Source of the DNA: Leadbetterella byssophila DSM 17132
GTDB lineage: Bacteria > Bacteroidota > Bacteroidia > Cytophagales > Spirosomataceae
Assembly: GCF_000166395.1 (NCBI RefSeq)
Contig: NC_014655.1
Span: 3,224,001-3,288,000 of the forward strand
DNA length: 64,000 nt
Direction: 5' to 3'
Every line of letters begins with the position of its first letter. Positions within the stretch are counted from its first letter, which is position 1. A model generated the notes under the pieces. That model was given only the letters and a program-made list of their open reading frames with translations, made no database searches and had not been told where the DNA came from. A program made the translations under genes and the position numbers. This document shows, in pieces, positions 18,116 through 25,940 of this stretch.

Positions 18116-18824
18116 ATGCAACCCCTTCTGTAGGCTTATCAAAGCCCCACTTGGTTGTTACATTGGTTTTCTTCTTCTCTTTAGAGTTGATGTAAGTTTG
18201 ACTTACTGGTAATTTAACTCCAATAGAAGTATTGTCATACTTCGTGATGTCAGTGGTATGTGTAATCCCATTTTCTATCCATACTTCTCTACTTAATAGT
18301 CCGGTAGCGTTATCAAAATAATACTCTCTTTTAATACCGGATTTTTCGATAGCTAATTTGGTAGTTGCTTTGCCTTCCACTGTAGCTGCACTAACTGGGG
18401 CAGTTAATTTATAGCCTTTTGCTTCGTAATTAATGAAAGGGAAAAGACCATCTTTTGCCTCTATAGCTAACTCGCTAACCTCTTTAGATGTTAGATCTTT
18501 CGTGCTATATGTGATTTTCTTGTCTGGGCTACCCATAGGGATTTTAACCCATCCTTGATTTCCGTTTAAGACATAGAAGAAGTCTCTTTTCAAAAGGGTT
18601 TTCTTTCTGGACAATTGATTTTTGTCGCCAGCAATCACCACTTCCTCATCGTAATCCGTATTAGCATTTGCCACATAAGAACGATTGTATTTGAAGGTAT
18701 GGATGTTTTCAATTTTGCCTTTTCCTCCAGTGGCTTCCAGGAATTTGTTTACTACGTCATCTGCACTCTGTGCGCTTGCTAAGAACGGCACAACTAAGAG
18801 CATTAGGGATTTTAAGATTCTCAT
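18105..18824 (-). CDS. Exported LolA-like outer-membrane lipoprotein-sorting-type protein
   Basis: A signal peptide ends at about residue 18 (FLASAQ). The mature part begins SADDVVNKFLEATGGKGKI, the usual opening of exported LolA/LolB-fold proteins of this phylum, and continues with alternating beta strands (ATTKLAIEKSGIKREYYFD, LSREVWIENGI). I see no lipobox and no catalytic motif. It is probably periplasmic. True LolA function is unproven: these paralogs are numerous in Bacteroidota and most are uncharacterised. It is a single gene with its 3' end overlapping menD. Confidence 0.7.
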   Translation of the reverse strand: MRILKSLMLLVVPFLASAQSADDVVNKFLEATGGKGKIENIHTFKYNRSYVANANTDYDEEVVIAGDKNQLSRKKTLLKRDFFYVLNGNQGWVKIPMGSPDKKITYSTKDLTSKEVSELAIEAKDGLFPFINYEAKGYKLTAPVSAATVEGKATTKLAIEKSGIKREYYFDNATGLLSREVWIENGITHTTDITKYDNTSIGVKLPVSQTYINSKEKKKTNVTTKWGFDKPTEGVAFTK

Positions 18825-18931
18825 TGTTTATTTTCTTTTTTATTTTAGACCAAAGTGGCGTATTGAAGTTACGCTATTTCTTTGTATTTAACACTACATT
18901 AACGTTCATCCAAAGTCTCAGATTTCTCTTA

Positions 18932-19435
18932 TTACCTTAAATTCACATTAATTTTTGATGCTATTCCCTCCATTAATTCCTCTAAATACCTGGCATCAAT
19001 CTCGTCAAAATCATTCAACTGGTCACTATCAATATCTAGTACTCCAATAACTTCGCCATTTGCATTCTTTAGCGGCAATACGATCTCAGACCTAGAAGCA
19101 GAACTGCATGCAATATGTCCAGGGAATTGATCCACATCCGGGACCACCACCGTGGATTTCGTTGAAAAGCTATGTCCGCAAACACCTTTATCGTATTTGA
19201 TTCGGGTGCAAGCTATAGGACCTTGGAAAGGGCCTAAGACCAGCTCCCCTTGTCCTCTATCAAAGTAGAATCCTACCCAAAAGAAGTTAAAAGCCTCTTT
19301 TAATGCAGCGGCTATATTTGCGGTTAAGGCAATCAGATCATTTTCTCCCTCAGATAATGCTAAAATTTGAGGTATTATGCTAGAGTAAATCTCCCTCTTA
19401 CCTGCTTGAGTAGGTATATATAATTGTTCTGCCAT
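18932..19435 (-). CDS. Free methionine-(R)-sulfoxide reductase, GAF-domain type
   Basis: The 167-residue GAF protein carries the signature of fRMsr (YeaN/YtsP type): the resolving and catalytic cysteines in GPIACTRIKYDKGVCGH and HIACSSASRSEIVLPL, plus VLDIDSDQLNDFDEID in the last strand. The enzyme reduces free methionine R-sulfoxide in the cytoplasm with thioredoxin. All three conserved Cys are present. The gene starts one base after the mazG stop, so the pair is probably one operon concerned with damaged-metabolite clean-up; this link is inference. Confidence 0.9.
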   Translation of the reverse strand: MAEQLYIPTQAGKREIYSSIIPQILALSEGENDLIALTANIAAALKEAFNFFWVGFYFDRGQGELVLGPFQGPIACTRIKYDKGVCGHSFSTKSTVVVPDVDQFPGHIACSSASRSEIVLPLKNANGEVIGVLDIDSDQLNDFDEIDARYLEELMEGIASKINVNLR

Positions 19436-19436
19436 C

Positions 19437-20228
19437 TTATAATGATTTTGCTTCGTTCCAATAAAAGTCCATTTCTGCCAGAGTCATCTCTGATAAGTTT
19501 TTTCCGGCTTCTTTTGCTTTTTGTTCCAGATAAGTGAATCGCTTAATAAACTTTTTATTGGTTCTTTCTAGAGCTGTTTCAGGATTAATACCAACAAAGC
19601 GCGCATAGTTAACAAGGGAAAATAAAACATCTCCAAATTCGTCCTCTTTAGCGCCATTCTCCACGGCCGCTTTGAACTCACTTAGTTCTTCCTCTACTTT
19701 TTCCCAAACTTGATGATCTTCTTCCCAATCAAATCCTACTCCTCTTGCTTTTTCCTGAATACGCATGGCCTTAACCAAGGCTGGTAGGGACTGAGGTACT
19801 CCTCCTAAAACGGACTTGTTTCCTTCTTTTAGCTTTATTTGTTCCCAATTGCGCTTTACTTCTTCTTCGTCTTCTACTTTCACCTCTCCGTAAATATGAG
19901 GATGACGATGTATAAGTTTTTCACAAATCCCGTTCAATACTTCTGTGATGTTAAAATCTCCGGTCTCTGAACCAATCTTTGCATAAAAGACGATGTGAAG
20001 AAGGATATCACCTAGCTCTTTCTTTATCTCTTGTTTGTCGCCTTCTAGTATAGCGTCAGAAAGTTCATAGGTCTCCTCTATAGTAAGATGTCTAAGACTC
20101 TCTAAAGTTTGCTTTTTATCCCATGGACATTTCTCTCTCAGATCATCCATGATATCTAAGAGCCTGTGAAAGGCTAACATTTCTTGAGTCCTGTTCTTGC
20201 TGAAAGGAAGGGGGAGGTCGTTTGACAT
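19437..20228 (-). CDS. mazG: Nucleoside triphosphate pyrophosphohydrolase MazG
   Basis: MazG hydrolyses (d)NTPs to monophosphates and pyrophosphate, removing aberrant nucleotides. The 263-residue protein has two MazG domains: the first with CPWDKKQTLESLRHLTIEE and the metal-binding EETYELSDAI/KKELGDILLHIVFYA motifs (about 35-90), the second with VEEELSEFKAAV and EFGDVLFSLVNYA (about 175-220). Length matches E. coli MazG. It precedes the fRMsr gene with a one-base gap on the same strand. No MazE/F toxin genes are adjacent. Confidence 0.95.
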   Translation of the reverse strand: MSNDLPLPFSKNRTQEMLAFHRLLDIMDDLREKCPWDKKQTLESLRHLTIEETYELSDAILEGDKQEIKKELGDILLHIVFYAKIGSETGDFNITEVLNGICEKLIHRHPHIYGEVKVEDEEEVKRNWEQIKLKEGNKSVLGGVPQSLPALVKAMRIQEKARGVGFDWEEDHQVWEKVEEELSEFKAAVENGAKEDEFGDVLFSLVNYARFVGINPETALERTNKKFIKRFTYLEQKAKEAGKNLSEMTLAEMDFYWNEAKSL

Positions 20229-20330
20229 ATGAAGTGTTTATTCAAATAAAACAAGTTTCTTAAAACTTTTGTTCAGGAGGTTTTCTACAGCCTTATTTTT
20301 TTTAATTTTAGAGAAAATTGACCTTAAATA

Positions 20331-21653
20331 ATGAAAAAACTCCTTTTACTACTACTTCCACTCTCGGTATGGGGTCAAGATCACCTGAATTGGTGGAAAA
20401 ATGACCGTTTTGGCATGTTTATTCACTGGGGATTATATTCTTCACCGGCTAGACACGAATGGGTTCAAAACAGAGAGTCCATTTCTGCTGAGGTTTACAG
20501 AGACAGATATTTCGATAAATTTTATCCTGACCTTTATGATCCTAAAGACTGGGCTAAGCGAGCCAAAGCAGCCGGCATGAAGTACGTGGTTTTGACGGCC
20601 AGACATCATGAAGGTTTTGCTCTTTGGGATACCCAATTCAGCGATTACAAAGCTCCCAATACTCCTATAAAAATGGATCTCATCAAACCTTTCGTGGAGG
20701 CTTTCCGTGCTGAAGGTATCAAGATTGGTTTTTATTTTTCTTTGATCGACTGGTATCATCCGGACTTCACGGTAGATAGAGTGCATCCTTTGAGAAATAA
20801 TGCTGAGGCCAGAGCTAGGAAGACAGATATGAACAGGTTTAGGAAGTTCCTGAAGGATCAGCTTACTGAATTATTGACGAACTACGGAAAGATTGATCTG
20901 CTTTTCTTTGACTTCTCGTATCCGGGTGAAGATGGAAAGGGAAGGAAGGATTGGGATAGTGAAGGCTTACTGGCTTTGACCAGAAAACTCCAACCCGGAA
21001 TAATTGTAAATGATAGATTGGATCTGAACGATGTACCCGGGGGATATGATTATGTTACTCCTGAACAGTTTATGCCAGATTCGTGGCCAGAAAGAAACGG
21101 TGTGAAGGTGCCTTGGGAAACTTGTCAGACCTTTTCCGGATCGTGGGGGTATCACAGGGACGAGAATACGTGGAAGTCAAATAACCAGTTGATTGCTATG
21201 CTGATTGAGGTGGTTTCTAAGGGAGGAAATCTATTGCTTAATGTTGGTCCCACAGCCAGGGGAACCTTTGATGATAGAGCTAAAGATAGACTGGAGGGGA
21301 TAGGAAAGTGGACCCAAGTACACGGAAGGTCCATATATGGTTGTACGGCTGCCCCAGAGGAATTCAAAAAGCCTGATAATACATTCTTGACTTACCATCC
21401 GCAGACCAAACGTTTGTATGTGCATCTACTTCAATGGCCCTTCCAGACCTTGTACCTCCCGGGATTCAAAGGCAAGGTCAAGTACATGCAATTCTTGCAT
21501 GATGGTTCTGAGGTGCAATATACAGCCTCAGCTAAAGCAGATCCCTCTCAACACATGGCCATTACCGCGGGGGATAATGATTTGATTGTGAAATTACCTG
21601 TAGTAAAACCTAATGTTGAAATTCCAGTACTGGAAATCTTTTTAGAGGACTGA
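20331..21653 (+). CDS. Alpha-L-fucosidase, glycoside hydrolase family 29
   Basis: A short signal peptide (MKKLLLLLLPLSVWGQ) is followed by the GH29 catalytic barrel: WWKNDRFGMFIHWGLYS, the substrate-binding ARHHEGFALWDTQFSDY segment near 90-105, and the nucleophile Asp in KIDLLFFDFSYPGE near 200. The C-terminal third (NLLLNVGPTARG then a beta-sandwich) is normal for the family. It should release L-fucose from glycans in the periplasm or outside the cell. No fucose catabolic or SusCD genes flank it; the fcl gene at 36.5 kb makes GDP-fucose and is not an obvious partner. The gene overlaps the convergent MATE gene by 12 bases. Confidence 0.93.
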   Translation: MKKLLLLLLPLSVWGQDHLNWWKNDRFGMFIHWGLYSSPARHEWVQNRESISAEVYRDRYFDKFYPDLYDPKDWAKRAKAAGMKYVVLTARHHEGFALWDTQFSDYKAPNTPIKMDLIKPFVEAFRAEGIKIGFYFSLIDWYHPDFTVDRVHPLRNNAEARARKTDMNRFRKFLKDQLTELLTNYGKIDLLFFDFSYPGEDGKGRKDWDSEGLLALTRKLQPGIIVNDRLDLNDVPGGYDYVTPEQFMPDSWPERNGVKVPWETCQTFSGSWGYHRDENTWKSNNQLIAMLIEVVSKGGNLLLNVGPTARGTFDDRAKDRLEGIGKWTQVHGRSIYGCTAAPEEFKKPDNTFLTYHPQTKRLYVHLLQWPFQTLYLPGFKGKVKYMQFLHDGSEVQYTASAKADPSQHMAITAGDNDLIVKLPVVKPNVEIPVLEIFLED

Positions 21654-22982
21654 TCTTTTGCTCACATTCCTAAACCTAGCATAGAGAAACAGAGCGGAAA
21701 AGGTGAGGCCTAATAAAAGTCCGTACCAAATGCCCTGTGCTCCTCTGTTTAAAGGAAATCCAAAGATATATCCCGCAGGGAGTGCAATGAGCCAGTAGGC
21801 AACGAAGGTAATGTAGGTAGGTATTTTGATGTCAGCCAGTCCTCGAAGTACCCCTAAACCCACTGCCTGAGCACCATCTGAAAGTTGGAAAAATGCCGCT
21901 ATGGTTAAAAGGGGTAAGGCAGCTTTTAATACTTCTACATCTTCTATATAGAGGTGTATAATATTATTTCCAAAGAGGATGATGATTATGGCACAGGTTC
22001 CCATAAATGCTAAAACCCAAGTGTATGCGGCTTTGCCGGCCAACTGGATACCGTGCCTGTCTTTGTTTCCCCATGCTTCCCCTATTCTGATGGATCCGGC
22101 ATGTGCAAATCCAGTGGCCATCATATATGTGGTGGAGGCTACATTGATGGCTATCTGATGTGCAGCTAGATCCGTTTCACTCAACCACCCCATCATGATC
22201 ACGGCAAAAGAGAATGCCGCTATCTCAAAGAAACTCTGAAACCCTGCAGGCACACTTCGCTCCAAGATTACTTTTATAAGTTTAGTATCCCATTTCCAAT
22301 GAGTTTTATCAAATAAAGTGGCAAAGATCTCCTTACTTTTGGTATAATAAAGCAAGATAGAAAACATAAGTATTCTGGAGAAAATTGTCCCGATAGCTGC
22401 TCCATTAAGTCCTAATTCTGGGAAAATCCACCAACCCGTAATCAAGATCATGTTTCCCAAGATATCAAATACCAATCCCAGTAAGGTGATGTACATGACT
22501 ATGGAGGGCTTGGAGAATCCATCTGTAAACTGCTTGACCGCTAGAAAGAAGATCATAGGGACATTTGACAGGATGATAAAAAAGAAAAAGGGCGCGCCTA
22601 GTCGCTCTATATCTGCCGTCTGACCCAGAATAGAAAAATTATAATACACCACAATTCCTATGGCCGTTAAAAGACCACTGAATATTAAAGCAACGATCAA
22701 GGAATTGAAATACAATCGGGCTAGTTCCCCCTGTTTCTGCTCGGCTATTAACTTGGAGACCATAGGGGCTATGACAGCCATACCACCTACAGCTATGGAA
22801 GAGATGAGAAAAGCTATGGAGTTTGCTATTCCCGCAGCACCTAAGCTAAGTGGCCCCAAAAGACGACCCACAATGACATTATCAGAGGTAGCCATCAGGA
22901 TGACGCCAAGTTGGCTAATGATAATGGGTAAAGCAAGTTTATAGGTTTTGAAAAGCTCAAATTTGAAACTTTTTTGATACAT
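21642..22982 (-). CDS. MATE-family multidrug/sodium antiporter
   Basis: The 446-residue protein has about twelve transmembrane helices in two MatE repeats. Family landmarks are LALPIIISQLGVILMATSD with a helix 1-2 pattern, VGRLLGPLSLGAAGIANS and, in the second half, AHQIAINVASTTYMMATGF. MATE carriers export cationic drugs and metabolites using Na+ or H+ gradients. It is a single gene, divergent from a small lipoprotein gene with only 57 bases between the starts. The substrate cannot be predicted from sequence. Confidence 0.92.
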   Translation of the reverse strand: MYQKSFKFELFKTYKLALPIIISQLGVILMATSDNVIVGRLLGPLSLGAAGIANSIAFLISSIAVGGMAVIAPMVSKLIAEQKQGELARLYFNSLIVALIFSGLLTAIGIVVYYNFSILGQTADIERLGAPFFFFIILSNVPMIFFLAVKQFTDGFSKPSIVMYITLLGLVFDILGNMILITGWWIFPELGLNGAAIGTIFSRILMFSILLYYTKSKEIFATLFDKTHWKWDTKLIKVILERSVPAGFQSFFEIAAFSFAVIMMGWLSETDLAAHQIAINVASTTYMMATGFAHAGSIRIGEAWGNKDRHGIQLAGKAAYTWVLAFMGTCAIIIILFGNNIIHLYIEDVEVLKAALPLLTIAAFFQLSDGAQAVGLGVLRGLADIKIPTYITFVAYWLIALPAGYIFGFPLNRGAQGIWYGLLLGLTFSALFLYARFRNVSKRSVL

Positions 22983-23039
22983 TTTCTTTGAATTGAGGGG
23001 GTTTATCTGGATTTTTACAACTTTACAACTTCCACCCAG

Positions 23040-23471
23040 ATGAAATATTTAACTCTTTTTTTACAACTAGTTTTCTTGATTTCCTGCAAATCTTCTGATA
23101 AAAAAGTAGATTTTAAGGGTGTATGGATAGATAAACAAGTACTGGAAAGCAAAGGTACTATAGAAAATGATCCCACCCAATTTCCCCTTGTTTTGATAGA
23201 AGATGACTTAGCGGATTCTCTCTTGATTTATTTTGATTCGAATAATAAATATAGAGTACCTACTGAGTTTGCCTACGAGTCTTATTTCGTGCATGTAGAC
23301 AAGAACACGGAGTATTTCCTAATACCTGATATTGATAAAGAGGAGCTAGTTTTCTCTAATCTTAAAGACAAAGTATTTCGCAGATTTGTAAGAGTGGATT
23401 CACCTCTGTCCAGAAATGATATCTTAGATTCTAATTTTAGGTTAGAACACTTTATGCAGACTTTAAATTGA
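23040..23471 (+). CDS. Hypothetical lipoprotein
   Basis: The 143-residue product has a lipoprotein signal peptide with lipobox LISC (Cys at about 16) and a small mature domain rich in acidic residues and beta strands (FPLVLIEDDLADSLLIYFD). I do not recognise a family. It is divergent from the MATE transporter; a direct repeat TACAACTT x2 lies just before its start (about 23016-23031). The last 20 bases overlap the end of the metallophosphoesterase gene. Confidence 0.7.
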   Translation: MKYLTLFLQLVFLISCKSSDKKVDFKGVWIDKQVLESKGTIENDPTQFPLVLIEDDLADSLLIYFDSNNKYRVPTEFAYESYFVHVDKNTEYFLIPDIDKEELVFSNLKDKVFRRFVRVDSPLSRNDILDSNFRLEHFMQTLN

Positions 23472-24687
23472 AGATAGTGATCTCAGGTAATATACCTACT
23501 CTTCCGGGGTAACCTAGAAATCCGAAGCCGCGATTCACGTATAATTGTTGGCCATTCTCTTCATATAGTCCTGCCCACTCTTTATAGACATATTGGGAGG
23601 GACTCCACCTGAAACCGGGTATTTCTACACCAAACTGCATACCATGGGTATGTCCGGAAAATACTGCGTCTATATCCGTTTTTCCCAGAACTTGAGCTCG
23701 CCAGTGGGTGGGATCGTGAGATAAAAGTAATTTGGTGTTTATTTCTTCTGTGCCTTTCAAGGCTTTTTGTAAGTCGCCTTTTTGAACAAATCCGCCTGTG
23801 CCCCAGTTTTGTACTCCTAATATGCCGAGCTTCTCACCGTTTAATTCCAGAATTCTATTCTCGTCCATTAGTAGGTCCCATCCTAAAAGTTCGTGTCCTT
23901 TTATGAGATTTTGGAGGTTCTGGACCTTGGCTTGTGGACTTGACCAGGCAGCGTAATCTCCATAATCATGGTTGCCTAAGGTAGAATATACACCCAGTGG
24001 GGCTTTGACCTTTTCGAAAACTGAAAAATACTCTTGAAGTTCTGTGGCCTTATCGTTGACTAAATCGCCGGTAAAAAAGATCAGATCCGGCTTTTCATCT
24101 AATAGCATTTTGACTCCACCTTGGACGGCTTTCTTATTGTAAAAACTTCCCGAATGTATATCTGACAGTTGGCCTAGGGTCATACCATCAAAAGCTTTAG
24201 GTAGTCCCTTTAGATGTAAGGTGACTTTTCTGACACGATAATCATAAGCTCCCCAAAGCATACCTTGGGTGAGGATGCCAAATTGAGCTGCTCCAAAGGC
24301 TAGGGCCGTTTTTGAAATGAATTCAGATCTTGATAAGATGGGGTCAGTCTTTGAAGGCTGAATGGCTTTAAGACTTGCATTTTTTAGGATATTCAAGCCA
24401 TTTCCTAAAAGGAAAACAATGGCTCCAACCAGCTTACCCGTGTAGATCAACATGAAACTAACTCCCAGAATTTTCTTGAATCTAGGTGTGGCTGTTTCCG
24501 GAGAGATAAAAAATCCATAAACAAAGAGGAGTAAAAGTAGCGCTGGTACGGTCCAGTAAAGGATACTTAACCAGCGCTGAACGCCGGATTGTAAATGACG
24601 AATCACATCCTTAAAGGCTCTGTAAAATATCAGATCCGCAATAAAGAATGCCACTAACATCACTATACTAAACCCGGCTCTTCTCAT
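23452..24687 (-). CDS. Membrane-anchored metallophosphoesterase (YkuE/calcineurin-like)
   Basis: Four N-terminal hydrophobic segments (about 1-130) anchor a calcineurin-like phosphoesterase domain. All metal-binding blocks are visible: GQLSDIHSGSF, FFTGDLVND, LGNHDYGDYA, LLSHDPTHW and FSGHTHGMQFG. Relatives such as YkuE and YaeI act on membrane phospholipids or lipid A precursors, but activity here is unknown. I use the ATG at 24687 (MRRAGFSIVM), two bases past the upstream stop; an ATG at 24741 would overlap the peroxiredoxin gene by 53 bases. It appears to be the second gene of a peroxiredoxin-phosphoesterase operon. Confidence 0.88.
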   Translation of the reverse strand: MRRAGFSIVMLVAFFIADLIFYRAFKDVIRHLQSGVQRWLSILYWTVPALLLLLFVYGFFISPETATPRFKKILGVSFMLIYTGKLVGAIVFLLGNGLNILKNASLKAIQPSKTDPILSRSEFISKTALAFGAAQFGILTQGMLWGAYDYRVRKVTLHLKGLPKAFDGMTLGQLSDIHSGSFYNKKAVQGGVKMLLDEKPDLIFFTGDLVNDKATELQEYFSVFEKVKAPLGVYSTLGNHDYGDYAAWSSPQAKVQNLQNLIKGHELLGWDLLMDENRILELNGEKLGILGVQNWGTGGFVQKGDLQKALKGTEEINTKLLLSHDPTHWRAQVLGKTDIDAVFSGHTHGMQFGVEIPGFRWSPSQYVYKEWAGLYEENGQQLYVNRGFGFLGYPGRVGILPEITIFNLKSA

Positions 24688-24688
24688 C

Positions 24689-25153
24689 TTATGCTTGTAA
24701 TGCTTTTTGAATGTTTTCGAAGCTTGGAACTTGTCCGGCATCTTCTAATATCTCTGCATAAAGGATCTTTCCTTCTTCGTCAATGACAAATGCAGATCTT
24801 TTAGAAACTCCTTTCATTCCTAAAACAAACTCGTCATATAGTGCTCCATATGCCGCAGAAACTTCTTTGTTGAAGTCTGAAAGCAAAGGGAAGCTAAGGT
24901 TTTGTTGCTTTTTGAATTGCTCTAGAGAAAATAAGGAGTCAACAGAAATAGCTAACACCTCTGTGTTAAGATTTTGGTAGGTAGCTATGTTGTCTCTTAC
25001 GGAACATAACTCCTCTGTACATACGCCAGTGAATGCTAAAGGGAAGAAAAGTACAACGACTTTTTTGCCTTTATAATCGCTTAAAGAAACTTCTTGCTTC
25101 TCTGAAGAATACAAGGTAAAGGAAGGCGCTAAGTCGCCAATCTGTAATGCCAT
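24689..25153 (-). CDS. Peroxiredoxin, AhpE-like (AhpC/TSA superfamily)
   Basis: The 154-residue thiol peroxidase has the peroxidatic Cys in PLAFTGVCTEELCS (about residue 45), the typical thioredoxin-fold opening IGDLAPSFTLYS and the Arg of the active site in RSAFVIDEEG. It reduces hydroperoxides in the cytoplasm. A second Cys lies five residues after the first; whether it resolves the disulfide is uncertain, and AhpE proteins are usually one-Cys enzymes. It is immediately upstream of the metallophosphoesterase gene. Confidence 0.92.
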   Translation of the reverse strand: MALQIGDLAPSFTLYSSEKQEVSLSDYKGKKVVVLFFPLAFTGVCTEELCSVRDNIATYQNLNTEVLAISVDSLFSLEQFKKQQNLSFPLLSDFNKEVSAAYGALYDEFVLGMKGVSKRSAFVIDEEGKILYAEILEDAGQVPSFENIQKALQA

Positions 25154-25234
25154 AATTTTGAGCGTTTATTATTTAACTAATTAAAAGCCTGAATTGTTTT
25201 TTATCAGACGGTTTTTCGGTTTGAAACAGACAAA

Positions 25235-25918
25235 TTACACCTCGAAAGTTTCGCCCACTTCTGCCAGGTATAAGCTTTTACCTGCTGTAGTGAAGGCAGC
25301 TTTCGCCTTTTCATGGTCGATCTGGATAGGAGGGAAGGAGTCATAATGACAACCCACAATCTTATTGCACTGAATAAAATCAGCAGCAATAATGGCATCC
25401 TCATAGTTCATGGTGAAGTAATCTCCCATAGATAATATTGCAAAATCTAAAGGAGGGCAAAGCATAGGGATTAGCTTCATGTCCATAGTCAGGGCAGTGT
25501 CACCAGAGTAGTAAAAACAGCTCTCCTCATTCCAAAACACAAAGCCCATAGGATTGCCACCATAGGTATTGTCCGGAAGCATACTGGAGTGGACTGCATT
25601 TACGATCTTAAAGGTAAATCCGTCTAAGGTAAGTTTGCCACCTATATTCATGCCATGTCCGGAAATTCCTTTAGGTTCTAGAAATTTAGTCATGATATCA
25701 AAGCTGGTAATGACCTGAGCACCGGAGGATTTCGCAATAGCTTCTAGATCTTTCACATGATCCGCGTGGCCATGAGACAGGAAGATATAGTCGGGTTTGA
25801 TATCCTCTGTCTGAATATGTTGAGCTTTGGGGTTACCGCTGATAAAAGGATCAAGTAAGATCTTTTTCCCTGCAAAATGAATCATAAAGCAGGAGTGTCC
25901 GAAATATTGAATCTTCAT
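25235..25918 (-). CDS. Metal-dependent hydrolase, MBL fold (UPF0173, YtkL-like)
   Basis: The 227-residue protein is a small metallo-beta-lactamase-fold hydrolase of the UPF0173 group. It shows YFGHSCFMIHF at the start, the dinuclear metal motif SHGHADHVKD near 50-60, YSGDTALTMDMKL near 140 and HYDSFPPI near 195, all expected metal or substrate residues. It has no signal peptide. Substrates of the family are not established. It lies 22 bases after the phospholipase C start codon in the minus direction and may form an operon with it, being the downstream gene. Confidence 0.9.
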   Translation of the reverse strand: MKIQYFGHSCFMIHFAGKKILLDPFISGNPKAQHIQTEDIKPDYIFLSHGHADHVKDLEAIAKSSGAQVITSFDIMTKFLEPKGISGHGMNIGGKLTLDGFTFKIVNAVHSSMLPDNTYGGNPMGFVFWNEESCFYYSGDTALTMDMKLIPMLCPPLDFAILSMGDYFTMNYEDAIIAADFIQCNKIVGCHYDSFPPIQIDHEKAKAAFTTAGKSLYLAEVGETFEV

Positions 25919-25940
25919 ATACGTGAGTTTTTGTACAAAA

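Noticed and set aside
19437-20228. A MazEF-associated mazG locus
   Set aside because: No small toxin or antitoxin gene lies next to mazG; the neighbour is a methionine sulfoxide reductase.
24689-24741. A longer metallophosphoesterase start at 24741
   Set aside because: It would overlap the peroxiredoxin coding sequence by 53 bases, and the ATG at 24687 begins directly after that stop.
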